Assembly: GCF_025143985.1 (NCBI RefSeq)
Contig: NZ_CP083564.1
Location: forward strand, 807,501 to 871,500
DNA: 64,000 nt
Direction: 5' to 3'
Source: Sulfitobacter sp. W027
Lineage (GTDB): Bacteria; Pseudomonadota; Alphaproteobacteria; Rhodobacterales; Rhodobacteraceae
A program made the position numbers and the translations under genes. Under the pieces are notes generated by a model. The model was given only the letters and a program-made list of their open reading frames with translations. It was not told the origin of the DNA and made no database searches. This document shows, in pieces, positions 55,584 through 64,000 of this stretch. Within the stretch, counting starts at the first letter, position 1; each line of letters starts with the position of its first letter.

Positions 55584-55694
55584 TTTGGTAGTATCTTTGA
55601 TGCATTGAAGGGGGGCAAGTGCATATGGTCAGACAGGGATCGCCACGCTAGGGTGAAAGCGAAAACAACCAGCCAAAGGGCGCGGCTGCAGCGG

Positions 55695-56162
55695 ATGACG
55701 ACACAGGCACCGATATCCTTGAATGGCGGACAGAAGGACGATCTGCGCATTCAGTTTGCCGCACTTTGCTGGCGGCGCAAACGTGGCAAGTTGCAGGTTT
55801 TGCTGATCACCTCGCGCGGCAGCAAACGCTGGATCATCCCCAAGGGCTGGCCGATGGAAGGGAAGACCCCCGCGGCCTCGGCCTTGGTCGAGGCATGGGA
55901 GGAGGGCGGCGTTGTTGGACAAGTGCGCGGGCAATGTCTGGGCGTCTATAGCTATGCCAAAACGGGTGAGGACGGGGCAGTGCCCTGTCTGGCGATGCTC
56001 TACCCGGTAAAGGTCAAAGCCTTGGCCAAACAGTTCCCGGAAAAGGGACAGCGCAAGCGGATGTGGTGCTCGCGCCGGAAGGCCGCGCGGCTGGTGGATG
56101 CCCCCGATCTGGCGCGGCTGATCCGCGATTTCGACCCGCGCAGTGGTGGGTTGGCGGGTTAA
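55695..56162 (+). CDS. Nudix hydrolase
   Basis: 155-aa protein; ATG at 55695 (MTTQAPISLNGG) chosen, because the 30 codons before it do not look conserved. It carries a Nudix box in the form GWPMEGK-TPAASAL-VEAWEEGG. The core EAWEEGG is kept, but the usual Glu and Arg positions of G-x5-E-x7-REUxEExGU are Lys and Val. The SKRWIIPKGWPMEGK lead resembles diadenosine/diphosphoinositol polyphosphate hydrolases of alphaproteobacteria. Substrate unknown. Confidence 0.85.
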   Translation: MTTQAPISLNGGQKDDLRIQFAALCWRRKRGKLQVLLITSRGSKRWIIPKGWPMEGKTPAASALVEAWEEGGVVGQVRGQCLGVYSYAKTGEDGAVPCLAMLYPVKVKALAKQFPEKGQRKRMWCSRRKAARLVDAPDLARLIRDFDPRSGGLAG

Positions 56163-56256
56163 CTGCGCAAAGATGTGACTTGCAGGCCAATCCTGCCCAT
56201 CTTGACCTCTCCCCCGCCGCAGCCCATTTAAAGTACAGAGTTTAAGGACCGGGCGA

Positions 56257-56706
56257 ATGATCCGTTATGCGTTAAAATGTGAGGCCGGGCATGGTTTCGA
56301 CAGTTGGTTCCAATCGGCGGCAGCCTTTGACAGCCTCGCCCGTGCCGGTCATCTAAGCTGCGCCGTCTGCGGATCGGGCGAGGTGAGCAAATCGCTGATG
56401 GCCCCGCGCGTGACGTCGAGCGATAGCGTGGCTGAGGCCCCCAAGGCGGCTGAAAAATCCGTACCCGTCTTGTCCAATCCTCCGAGCGATGTTGAAAAAG
56501 CCCTGACCGCGCTGCGCAAAAAGGTGGAATCCACATCGGATTACGTCGGCAAGAACTTTGTTCGCGAAGCGCGCGACATGCACGCGGGGCGCATTCCTGA
56601 GCGTGCGATCTATGGCGAAGCGCGGCTGGATCAGGCGCGGGCCTTGGTAGAGGAAGGCGTGCCCCTAATGCCGCTGCCGTTCAAACCCAAACGCCAGCTT
56701 TCCTGA
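56257..56706 (+). CDS. DUF1178 family protein
   Basis: 149-aa protein. The start MIRYALKCEAGHGFDSWFQSA with the later CAVCGSGEVSKSLMAPRV gives one Cys-containing zinc-ribbon-like module (C8; CxxC), as in DUF1178. The C-terminal half includes YVGKNFVREARDMHAGRIPERAIYGEA. Function unknown; in many alphaproteobacteria DUF1178 genes lie next to Nudix or amidohydrolase genes, as here. Confidence 0.88.
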   Translation: MIRYALKCEAGHGFDSWFQSAAAFDSLARAGHLSCAVCGSGEVSKSLMAPRVTSSDSVAEAPKAAEKSVPVLSNPPSDVEKALTALRKKVESTSDYVGKNFVREARDMHAGRIPERAIYGEARLDQARALVEEGVPLMPLPFKPKRQLS

Positions 56707-56749
56707 AATCTCATTCTTGTAAAGGCCCATTCTTTGTAAAGGATCGCCC

Positions 56750-57394
56750 ATGACCATCGTTATCACCGGCGCAAGCCGGGGCATCGGCGCGGCGCTGGCT
56801 GCACTGTATAAAGATGCAGGCGAAGAGGTGATCGGCACCGCGCGCGGGGCGGGGGCGGAGGCCGCACTGGATGTGACTGACCCGGCAAGCCACGCCACCT
56901 TTGCCACCCAGTTGAAAGATCGTCCGCTGGATCTGCTGATCTGCAATGCTGGCGTCTACCTTGATAAGGGCGATGATCTGGAAACCGGCTTTGGTGCCGA
57001 TCTCTGGGCACAGAGTTTCGCGACCAATGTGACCGGCGTGTTCCTGACGGTGCAAGCGCTGCTGCCCAACTTACGGGCTGCTTCGGGCGCGAAAATCGCG
57101 ATCATTGCTTCGCAGATGGGGTCTTCAACGCGGGCACCGGGCGGCAGCTATATCTACCGTGCCTCCAAGGCGGCGGCGATCAATCTGGGGCGCAATCTGG
57201 CGGTCGACCTCAAGCCCGAAGGCATCGCCGTGGGCATCTACCATCCCGGCTGGGTGCGCACGGATATGGGCGGCGATCAGGGCGAGATCAGCGTCGCGGA
57301 GTCTGCGCAAGGCCTTGCGCAACGGATTGCCGCGCTGGACCTTGCTCAGACCGGCGCGTTTGAGACATGGGATGGACGTCCGCATCCGTTCTAG
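56750..57394 (+). CDS. SDR family oxidoreductase
   Basis: 214-aa short-chain dehydrogenase. Cofactor motif TGASRGIGAAL (residues 5-15), NAG motif CNAGVYLD and catalytic YxxxK in SYIYRASKAAAINL. The pattern is close to the C-factor/YciK-like branch of small SDRs. NAD(P) dependence is expected, substrate unknown. It lies 43 nt after the DUF1178 gene. Confidence 0.9.
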   Translation: MTIVITGASRGIGAALAALYKDAGEEVIGTARGAGAEAALDVTDPASHATFATQLKDRPLDLLICNAGVYLDKGDDLETGFGADLWAQSFATNVTGVFLTVQALLPNLRAASGAKIAIIASQMGSSTRAPGGSYIYRASKAAAINLGRNLAVDLKPEGIAVGIYHPGWVRTDMGGDQGEISVAESAQGLAQRIAALDLAQTGAFETWDGRPHPF

Positions 57395-57481
57395 GCCACG
57401 CAGCATAACCTCATGTTAAATAGGCTTGCCCTTGCCGTGCCGTGGGCTTAGACCGCGCTGGACTGTTGCGCGGGGGACAAT

Positions 57482-58720
57482 ATGCCTGTTCTGGTTATGA
57501 AATTCGGTGGGACTTCGGTCGCCACTTTGGACCGTATCCGCCGCGCGGCAAAGCGCGTCGGTGTCGAGGTTGCCAAAGGCTATGACGTGATTGTCATCGT
57601 CTCGGCCATGTCGGGCGAGACGAATAAGCTGGTGGGCTTCGTCAATGAGACCTCACCGCTCTATGATGCGCGCGAATATGATGCCATCGTGTCGAGCGGG
57701 GAGAATGTTACCGCCGGGTTGATGGCGCTGACCTTGCAGGAAATGGATGTGCCCGCGCGCTCCTGGCAAGGCTGGCAGGTGCCGGTGCGTACCACCGATG
57801 CCCATTCCGCCGCGCGAATCGAAGAGATCCCCACAGACAACATCAACGCCAAGTTCGGCGAAGGCATGAAGGTGGCCGTGGTCGCAGGTTTCCAAGGCAT
57901 CAGCCCGCAGGGCCGGATCACCACGCTCGGCCGGGGCGGATCGGACACGACGGCTGTCGCCTTTGCTGCCGCCTTTGATGCGGAACGTTGCGATATCTAT
58001 ACCGATGTGGATGGCGTTTACACGACCGACCCACGGGTGGAATCCAAAGCACGCAAACTTGACAAGATCTCCTTTGAAGAGATGCTGGAACTGGCCTCTC
58101 TCGGGGCAAAGGTTTTGCAGACCCGTTCGGTCGAGCTGGCGATGCGCTACAAGGTTAAACTGCGGGTGTTGAGCAGTTTCGAAGAACAATCTGACGATGC
58201 CGGGACGCTCGTCTGCGATGAGGAGGAAATCATGGAAAGCAATGTGGTGGCCGGGGTCGCGTTTTCCCGTGATGAGGCAAAGATGACCTTGGTGTCCGTG
58301 GCAGACCGCCCCGGAATCGCGGCGACGATCTTTACCGCGCTCAGCGAGGGTGGCGTGAACGTCGACATGATCGTCCAGAACATCGCCGAAGAAGGTCGCA
58401 CCGATATGACGTGGTCTTGCCCCGTCGATCAGGTGATCCGCGCCGAAAAGGCGATGGAGAAAGCCCATGAAGACGGCATCATCAACTACCAAGAGTTGAT
58501 CGCCGACAAGGGTGTGGCCAAAGTGTCCGTGGTCGGCATCGGCATGCGCAGCCACACCGGCGTGGCCGCCAAGATGTTCAAGGTGCTCTCGGATGAGGGG
58601 ATCAACATCAAGGTGATCACCACCTCTGAAATCAAGATCAGCGTGTTGATTGACCGCAAGTATATGGAGCTGGCCGTGCAGGCGCTTCATGATGCTTTCG
58701 AGCTGGATAAAGCCGCTTAA
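57482..58720 (+). CDS. lysC: Aspartate kinase
   Basis: 412-aa enzyme making aspartyl phosphate, the first step to Lys, Met, Thr and Ile. MKFGGTSVATLDRIRRAAK is the N-terminal signature. The kinase domain continues through RGGSDTTAVAFAAAFDAERCDIYTDVDG, and two ACT domains (about residues 265-340 and 345-410) should sense end products. It is the monofunctional, class I-like form. thrC, which acts later in the Thr branch, is 15 kb away. Confidence 0.97.
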   Translation: MPVLVMKFGGTSVATLDRIRRAAKRVGVEVAKGYDVIVIVSAMSGETNKLVGFVNETSPLYDAREYDAIVSSGENVTAGLMALTLQEMDVPARSWQGWQVPVRTTDAHSAARIEEIPTDNINAKFGEGMKVAVVAGFQGISPQGRITTLGRGGSDTTAVAFAAAFDAERCDIYTDVDGVYTTDPRVESKARKLDKISFEEMLELASLGAKVLQTRSVELAMRYKVKLRVLSSFEEQSDDAGTLVCDEEEIMESNVVAGVAFSRDEAKMTLVSVADRPGIAATIFTALSEGGVNVDMIVQNIAEEGRTDMTWSCPVDQVIRAEKAMEKAHEDGIINYQELIADKGVAKVSVVGIGMRSHTGVAAKMFKVLSDEGINIKVITTSEIKISVLIDRKYMELAVQALHDAFELDKAA

Positions 58721-58738
58721 GCCTCTGCGATCAAATGG

Positions 58739-58769
58739 GTTTTACGCGAGGTTGCGCCTTGCGTAAAAC
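58739..58769 (+). terminator. Inverted repeat after lysC
   Basis: GTTTTACGC pairs perfectly with GCGTAAAAC, with an inner AGG/CCT, 18 nt after the lysC stop. There is no T-run after it; the A/T ends of the stem could serve a bidirectional terminator or an operator for ptsP. Confidence 0.45.
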
Positions 58770-58881
58770 TGCAGCATCCCGCCGATATGCTGGCAGAGGA
58801 TGCAGGGTATGTCGCGAATAGCATTTCTATCCTTGCGCGAGTGCGCTAAACCCTGCTCCAGAGGGACAGGGACCAGATCAT

Positions 58882-61125
58882 ATGGCCGAACGGGTTGAAA
58901 CAGAAAGCCGCAAGCTGCTGGGGCGGCTGCGCGATGCGATGGCCAGTGATGTGGCGGGCCAAGCGCGGCTGGATAAGATCACCCAGTTGATCGCCAACTC
59001 TATGGGCTGCGAAGTTTGCTCGATCTATCTGTTCCGTGATGAAGACACGCTTGAGCTTTGTGCGACCGAAGGTCTGAACGAGGCGGCGGTACATGAAACG
59101 CGGATGAAACTGGGCGAAGGTCTGGTGGGTCGGGTCGCCAAACGGCGCACGGTCATCAACACGCCCGATGCCCCGCAAGCCGCCGGTTTCCGCTTTATGC
59201 CAGAGACGGGGGAGGAGATTTATTCCTCGTTCCTTGGCGTGCCGATCCAGCGGTTGGGTGAGACACTGGGCGTGCTGGTCGTGCAGTCCAAAGTCGCGCG
59301 GGAATTTTCGGCGGATGAGGTCTATGCACTTGAGGTCGTGGCCATGGTGCTGGCCGAAATGGCCGAGCTTGGCGCTTTTGTGGGCGAAGGCGCGGCGATG
59401 TCGGCCCGGCACAGCCAGCCGGTGCTGCTGCGCGGCACCGTGGGGCAGGAGGGTGTGGCCGAGGGCCATGTCTGGCTGCATGAGCCGCGTGTCGTGGTTT
59501 CCAACCCTATCGCTGACGATCCCGAACGCGAGACTGAGCGCCTGACCGAAGCGGTTGATCAGTTGCGTGTCAGCGTTGACCAATTGTTAAACCTTACCGC
59601 CGACAAAGAGCAGCAACAGGTGCTCGAAGCCTATCGCATGTTCGCCAATTCCAAAGGCTGGATGCGGCGCATGGTGGAGGATATTCAAAGCGGGCTGAGC
59701 GCCGAAGCTGCGGTCGAGAAGGAGCAATCCATGGCCCGCGCCCGGCTGGGGCAGGTCAATGACGCTTATCTGCGGGAGCGACTGTCGGATCTGGATGATT
59801 TGTCGAACCGCTTGCTGCGGCATTTGACGGGGCAGGGCAGTGACACGGGCGCAGAGATGCCCGTCGATCCGATCCTTGTGGCGCGCAACATCGGCCCGGC
59901 GGAGCTGCTGGATTACGGGCGGACGCTGCGCGGCATCGTATTGGAAGGCGGCTCCGTCGGGTCGCACGCGGTTATTGTAGCGCGTGCGCTGGCGATCCCG
60001 CTGATTGTCCATGCAAGCCGCATCACCAACGACGCGCTGAATGGCGATCATATCATGGTGGATGGGGAACAGGGCGTGGTCCATCTGCGCCCCGACGATA
60101 CCGTGGCCACCGCCTTTCGCGACAAAATCGCGATGCAGGCCGCCGCGCAGGAACGCTATGCCTCGATCCGCGACAAACCGGCTGAAACGAAATGCGGACG
60201 GATCATCAGTCTGCAGATGAACGCCGGGCTGATGGCCGATCTGCCCTCGCTCGAAGGGTCGGGGGCCGAAGGGGTGGGGCTGTTCCGCACGGAATTGCAG
60301 TTTCTGGTGCGTAACCAGATGCCGCGCCGGACCGAGCTGGCCGCGCTCTATGCCCGCGTGTTGGATGCCGCACATGGCCGCCGGGTGGTGTTTCGCACGC
60401 TCGACATCGGGTCGGACAAGGTGCTGCCCTACATGAAACCCAATGACGAGCCAAACCCGGCCTTGGGTTGGCGCGCGATCCGTGTGGGCTTGGACAAACC
60501 GGGCGTCATGCGGATGCAGCTGCAGGCTCTGATCCGCGCCGCGGCAGGGCGGCCCCTTGCGGTGATGTTCCCCTTCGTCGCCCAATTTGAAGAGTTCCGC
60601 GCCGCCCGTGCTGAGGTCGACAAGGCGATGGAGCGCGAGCGTATCTTAGGCCATGTTTTGCCGGAGAAACTTGAAATCGGCGCCATGCTTGAGACCCCCA
60701 GCCTCGCCTTCGCACCGAAGAAATTCTTTGAAGAGGTTGAGTTCCTCTCGATCGGGGGCAACGATCTAAAGCAATTCTTCTTTGCCGCTGACCGCGAGAA
60801 TGAGCGGGTGCGGCGGCGCTATGATACGCTGAATGTCTCGTTCCTGACTTTCCTAGAAGGCATCGTTGAACGCTGTGCCGAGACCGACACGGCGCTGTCC
60901 TTCTGCGGAGAGGACGCGGGCCGTCCTGTCGAGGCGCTTTGTTTTGCGGCCATCGGGCTGAAGACGCTGTCAATGCGCCCGGCCTCTATCGGACCGGTCA
61001 AAAGCCTGCTGCGGCGCTGCAATCTTGATGATGTGCGTGAGGTCATCCATGCGGCGCGCGAACGGGGCGATATGTCGGTGCGCGGCGCGGTAATGGACTA
61101 TGTGCGCCAGCAACATCAGCAATAA
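58882..61125 (+). CDS. ptsP: PTS(Ntr) enzyme I, PtsP
   Basis: 747-aa nitrogen-PTS phosphotransferase. A GAF sensor domain (about residues 15-160, e.g. SMGCEVCSIYLFRDEDTLELCATEGL) precedes the HPr-binding and swivelling domains with phospho-His362 in EGGSVGSHAVIVARAL. The PEP-binding barrel follows, with EGVGLFRTELQFL, FRTLDIGSDK, SIGGNDLKQFFFAADRENE and SFCGEDAGR. Phosphate would pass to NPr and EIIA-Ntr encoded elsewhere, controlling carbon/nitrogen balance. The GAF may sense glutamine or alpha-ketoglutarate, as known for PtsP of relatives. Confidence 0.96.
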   Translation: MAERVETESRKLLGRLRDAMASDVAGQARLDKITQLIANSMGCEVCSIYLFRDEDTLELCATEGLNEAAVHETRMKLGEGLVGRVAKRRTVINTPDAPQAAGFRFMPETGEEIYSSFLGVPIQRLGETLGVLVVQSKVAREFSADEVYALEVVAMVLAEMAELGAFVGEGAAMSARHSQPVLLRGTVGQEGVAEGHVWLHEPRVVVSNPIADDPERETERLTEAVDQLRVSVDQLLNLTADKEQQQVLEAYRMFANSKGWMRRMVEDIQSGLSAEAAVEKEQSMARARLGQVNDAYLRERLSDLDDLSNRLLRHLTGQGSDTGAEMPVDPILVARNIGPAELLDYGRTLRGIVLEGGSVGSHAVIVARALAIPLIVHASRITNDALNGDHIMVDGEQGVVHLRPDDTVATAFRDKIAMQAAAQERYASIRDKPAETKCGRIISLQMNAGLMADLPSLEGSGAEGVGLFRTELQFLVRNQMPRRTELAALYARVLDAAHGRRVVFRTLDIGSDKVLPYMKPNDEPNPALGWRAIRVGLDKPGVMRMQLQALIRAAAGRPLAVMFPFVAQFEEFRAARAEVDKAMERERILGHVLPEKLEIGAMLETPSLAFAPKKFFEEVEFLSIGGNDLKQFFFAADRENERVRRRYDTLNVSFLTFLEGIVERCAETDTALSFCGEDAGRPVEALCFAAIGLKTLSMRPASIGPVKSLLRRCNLDDVREVIHAARERGDMSVRGAVMDYVRQQHQQ

Positions 61126-61230
61126 TCGGTGCTGCTACTTGGGCGTAGGCTGTCACCAAGGGAAGCCTTTGCAAAACGAACCGGTCCGTGGATGATCCTG
61201 TCGGACAGTCACTGCAGGTAAGATGGACCT

Positions 61231-62856
61231 ATGCCCAAAAATGTTCTTTTCATCATGTGCGACCAGCTTCGCTGGGATTACCTCTCGTGTACGGGGCACC
61301 CGCATCTGCATACGCCCAATATAGACGCGCTGGCCGCACGCGGGGTTCTGTTTGACCGCGCCTATGTGCAATCGCCAATTTGCGGCCCCTCGCGCATGTC
61401 CTTCTACACGGGGCGCTACGTCAGCTCGCATGGATCTACGTGGAATGGCATCCCGCTGAAGGTGGGGGAGATGACGCTGGGGGATCATCTTCGTCCTTTG
61501 GGCGTGCGCACGGCACTCTGCGGCAAAACCCATATGACAGCTGATATCGAAGGGCTGCGTCGCCTTGGCCTGTCACTTGACAGTGAGATTGGCGTGCTGA
61601 TTTCGGAATGTGGTTTCGAACCCTATGAGCGGGACGACGGGCTGCATCCTGATGGGGGGCCATATGCCCGCAACGCGGCCTATGATGCCCATATGAAAGA
61701 GCGCGGTTGGGCGGACAAGAACCCTTGGCACACGGTCTCCAACAGTGCCGAAGACGCAGACGGCAATATCTTAAGCGGTTGGTTTCTGGATCATGCCGAC
61801 AAACCGGCCCGCGCCGCAGATGAGGAAAGCGAGACGCCGTATATTACAGGGCGCGCGATGGATTTTATTCGCGAGGCCGGGGATAAATCGTGGTGCCTTC
61901 ACCTGAGCTATATCAAGCCGCACTGGCCCTATATCGTGCCCGCGCCCTATCACGATATCTACGGACCCGAGAGCCATTTGAACCCGGTACGAAGCGCCGA
62001 AGAAAAGCGTGATCCACATCCCGTTTACGGTGCTTTCATGGAAGAGCGCGTGTCGCGGGCCTTCAGCGATGACACCGCCCGGACCCGCGTATTGACGGCC
62101 TATATGGGGCTGATCAAGCAGCTGGATGACCAGATCGGCCGCCTAATGACTTTTGTCGAGGCACAGGGGATTGCGGATGAAACGATGATCGTTTTCACCT
62201 CGGACCATGGAGACTACCTCGGCGATCATTGGATGGGTGAAAAGGAGCTTTTTCACGATCCCTCGGCCCGCATCCCGCTAATCGTTGTCGACCCCAGCCT
62301 CGAGGCCGACGCCACACGCGGGGTGACATCCTCTGCGCTGGTTGAAGCGATTGATGTGGTGCCCACCATCCTCGACTATTTCGGCGGCGCCTCGGTGCCC
62401 CATATCATCGAGGGGCGGTCTTTGATACCTGTGCTCCACGGGAAAGCTGACAAGCTGCGCGACTTTGCGGTATCGGAATACGACTATGCGCAGCGCGATG
62501 TGCGCAAGCGGCTCGGGGTCGAGGTGAAAGACGCCAAGCTGACGATGCTCTTTGACGGGCGGTGGAAATACATCTTTGCCGAAGGATTTCGCCCGATGCT
62601 CTTTGACCTAAAAGCTGACCCCGATGAGTTGACCGATCTGGGTGCCGACCCGGCCCATGCACCAGTAATCGCCCGCATGGAGCGTCTGTTTTTCGACTGG
62701 GCGCGCAGAACTTCGCAGCGGACGACCATATCGGACGCGCAGATCGCGGGGAAAGATGCCACGATTGGGGAGGCACAGGCGGGTATCTTGATCGGGTACC
62801 GAAACGAGGATGAACTGCGCGAGGTCTTGGCGGCGGCGGCGCGGGGTGAGAAATAA
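61231..62856 (+). CDS. Sulfatase / phosphonate monoester hydrolase-like enzyme
   Basis: 541-aa alkaline-phosphatase-superfamily hydrolase. The N-terminal metal site starts with VLFIMCDQLRWDYLS. The sulfatase signature SPICGPSRMSFYTGRY puts Cys51 where formylglycine is made. The second metal loop is VFTSDHGDYLGDHWMGEKELF. No signal peptide, so cytoplasmic. The cytosolic form, the CGPSR motif and the length fit the phosphonate monoester hydrolase/choline-sulfatase side of the family, but the substrate is open. No sulfate, choline or phosphonate gene is beside it. Confidence 0.85.
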   Translation: MPKNVLFIMCDQLRWDYLSCTGHPHLHTPNIDALAARGVLFDRAYVQSPICGPSRMSFYTGRYVSSHGSTWNGIPLKVGEMTLGDHLRPLGVRTALCGKTHMTADIEGLRRLGLSLDSEIGVLISECGFEPYERDDGLHPDGGPYARNAAYDAHMKERGWADKNPWHTVSNSAEDADGNILSGWFLDHADKPARAADEESETPYITGRAMDFIREAGDKSWCLHLSYIKPHWPYIVPAPYHDIYGPESHLNPVRSAEEKRDPHPVYGAFMEERVSRAFSDDTARTRVLTAYMGLIKQLDDQIGRLMTFVEAQGIADETMIVFTSDHGDYLGDHWMGEKELFHDPSARIPLIVVDPSLEADATRGVTSSALVEAIDVVPTILDYFGGASVPHIIEGRSLIPVLHGKADKLRDFAVSEYDYAQRDVRKRLGVEVKDAKLTMLFDGRWKYIFAEGFRPMLFDLKADPDELTDLGADPAHAPVIARMERLFFDWARRTSQRTTISDAQIAGKDATIGEAQAGILIGYRNEDELREVLAAAARGEK

Positions 62857-62972
62857 GGGTAATAGTCCTAGTGCTTAGCAATACCAACGGTGAAAGAGGT
62901 CGAATGGCGAAGCATGACAGATGTCAGCAGCGACGTTACCTATAGTGAACAAATATATTTAGATGGGATAAA

Positions 62973-63046
62973 TGGAGGCGAGTACCGGAATCGAACCGGT
63001 GTACACGGATTTGCAATCCGCTGCGTAACCACTCCGCCAACTCGCC
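62973..63046 (-). tRNA. tRNA-Cys (GCA)
   Basis: 74-nt cloverleaf on the minus strand, including the encoded CCA. The acceptor stem pairs GGCGAGT with ACTCGCC, with U73 before CCA. The anticodon loop is TTGCAAA (anticodon GCA) between CGGAT/ATCCG-type stems, and the T-arm reads GGTTCGATTCC. A U73 discriminator is the normal identity mark for cysteine. It lies alone in the 333-nt gap between the sulfatase-like gene and the methyltransferase gene; nothing else is evident in the flanks. Confidence 0.95.
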
Positions 63047-63189
63047 GTCCGGTGGTTGGCGCACTGCTACCGGATCACGAAGAGCGCCGCAAGACCCATA
63101 TGCGTGCGAAAATGCGGTCAGGGCGTTGCCGCTGGCCCGGCGATGTGGCACACCATTCTCCAAACACCCTGAACGAATGAGTTTAGCTG

Positions 63190-63843
63190 ATGAGTGATTT
63201 CGCCGCCCGCCGCATAACCATGGTAGATACGCAGGTTCGTCCTTCGGATGTGACCAAGTTCCCGATCATCGATGCGATGTTGACCGTGCAGCGCGAAGAC
63301 TTCGTGCCGGCGGCGCAGCGCGAGGCTGCTTATCTGGGCGAGAACCTCGATCTCGGGCAGGATCGTGTGCTGCTTGATCCACGCACTCTGGCTAAGATGC
63401 TTGATCATCTCGACATCACCAATGACGAACTGGTGCTCGATATCGGCTGCGCCATGGGCTATTCCAGCGCCGTGATCGCGCATATGGCCGAAGCCGTCGT
63501 TGCCGTCGAAGAGGATGAGGCCATGGCCGCCGAAGCGCAGGAAGCGCTGGCGCAGGCTGGGGCGGATAACGTGATCGTCCATGTCGCCCCGCTGACTGAA
63601 GGCGCGCCGCAGCATGGGCCCTATGATGTGGTCATTATCCAAGGTGCCGTGGGCGAAGTGCCCGAAGCCTTGTTGGAACAGGTGAAAGAGGGTGGGCGCA
63701 TTGCCTGTCTCTTTATGGATCGGGGTCTGGGCGAGGTGCGTCTGGGCTATAAACGGGGCGGCCAGGTGTCTTGGCGGCCCGAGTTCAACGCCGGTGCGCC
63801 GGTGCTGCGTGGCTTTGAACGTCAGGCAGAATTTCAGCTGTAA
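63190..63843 (+). CDS. PCMT-like methyltransferase
   Basis: 217-aa SAM-dependent methyltransferase of the protein-L-isoaspartate O-methyltransferase family. Motif I is VLDIGCAMGYSSAVIAHMA (about residues 82-100) and the acidic end of strand 2 is VAVEEDE. The family's isoaspartate-binding loop GQTIS is absent: the aligned area reads LGQDRVLLDPRTLAKML. It may therefore not repair isoaspartate. Annotated homologues often sit just before a TolC-type gene, which agrees with the fragment that follows here. Confidence 0.8.
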   Translation: MSDFAARRITMVDTQVRPSDVTKFPIIDAMLTVQREDFVPAAQREAAYLGENLDLGQDRVLLDPRTLAKMLDHLDITNDELVLDIGCAMGYSSAVIAHMAEAVVAVEEDEAMAAEAQEALAQAGADNVIVHVAPLTEGAPQHGPYDVVIIQGAVGEVPEALLEQVKEGGRIACLFMDRGLGEVRLGYKRGGQVSWRPEFNAGAPVLRGFERQAEFQL

Positions 63844-63967
63844 GTGGAAGCATGGCGCACCGGCCGATATCGGGCGCCACTCCGCTTTCAGGGTAGGGGC
63901 ACCCGTCCCGGTCGGGCCTTTGGGCCGGTCAAAAAGGTCTATAAAAGCCATTCAGGGGCATTGAGCC

Positions 63968-64000
63968 ATGAGCGCGAATAGTTTCACAAAATCCCTCAAA
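63968..64000 (+). CDS. 5' end of the next gene, possibly a TolC-type outer-membrane protein
   Basis: Eleven codons (MSANSFTKSLK) remain open to the window edge. The basic start could begin a signal peptide. The position after a PCMT-like gene suggests a TolC-family protein in this lineage, but that is context only and the product cannot be seen. Confidence 0.35.
   Translation, partial: MSANSFTKSLK

Noticed and set aside
63890..63945. Possible terminator before the last gene
   Set aside because: The GGCC and CCGGTC motifs recur as direct rather than inverted repeats, so no good stem with a T-run forms.
1..64000. Mobile elements, prophage, CRISPR arrays or rRNA
   Set aside because: No transposase, integrase, phage structural gene, spaced direct-repeat array or rRNA segment was seen. 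The one tRNA has no integrase beside it.

Overview
The window is a 64 kb piece of a GC-rich alphaproteobacterial chromosome, almost certainly from the Roseobacter group of Rhodobacteraceae. A Sulfitobacter-like genus is my inference; no marker here names the species. The pointers are the Flp pilins with a G-AVxVDW processing site, the cta cluster order, the tol-pal/tilS/ftsH block and the fhs-folD pair. Gene density is high, many junctions overlap by 1-4 nt, and no transposase, integrase, prophage or CRISPR array was seen. It reads as core chromosome with one accessory-type cluster (tad/Flp pilus).

Layout. 1-8.9 kb: Tol-Pal envelope operon (3' end of ybgC, tolQ, tolR, tolA-like, tolB, pal, cpoB), then tilS and ftsH, closed by a strong terminator. 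9-14.2 kb: a DUF3108-like periplasmic protein, a MOSC protein and the one-carbon pair fhs-folD; then, on the minus strand, a PaaI-type thioesterase and the nuclease pdeM. 14.4-16.9 kb: the ligase-associated Lhr-type helicase. 16.9-29.2 kb: a minus-strand tad/cpa locus. In transcription order it holds two Flp pilins, cpaB, cpaC, an OmpA lipoprotein, cpaE, cpaF, tadB, tadC, two TPR lipoproteins, the prepilin peptidase and an AAA ATPase. 29.5-32.4 kb: lytic transglycosylase, 3-oxoacid CoA-transferase (scoAB) and an L,D-transpeptidase. 32.5-38.1 kb: topA, dprA, tldD.

38.3-45.8 kb: aa3-type cytochrome oxidase and assembly genes (ctaC, ctaB, a 55-aa membrane protein, ctaG, ctaE, surf1), then thrC, an M16 peptidase and a GNAT. 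45.9-48.9 kb: a GlcD-like FAD oxidoreductase, apt and mtnP (the last two cooperate in methylthioadenosine and adenine salvage). 49.2-53.1 kb: SulP transporter, flavin reductase, GNAT and EcsC. 53.1-55.6 kb: modABC molybdate importer. 55.7-62.9 kb: Nudix, DUF1178, SDR, lysC, ptsP and a sulfatase/phosphonate-monoester-hydrolase-like enzyme. 63-64 kb: tRNA-Cys, a PCMT-like methyltransferase and the first codons of another gene.

The most unusual non-coding item is a nested, highly base-paired element at 50884-51065 between two convergent genes. The most under-described protein is the AAA ATPase at the distal end of the pilus cluster. No wholly new system is evident; most of the window is conserved housekeeping DNA.
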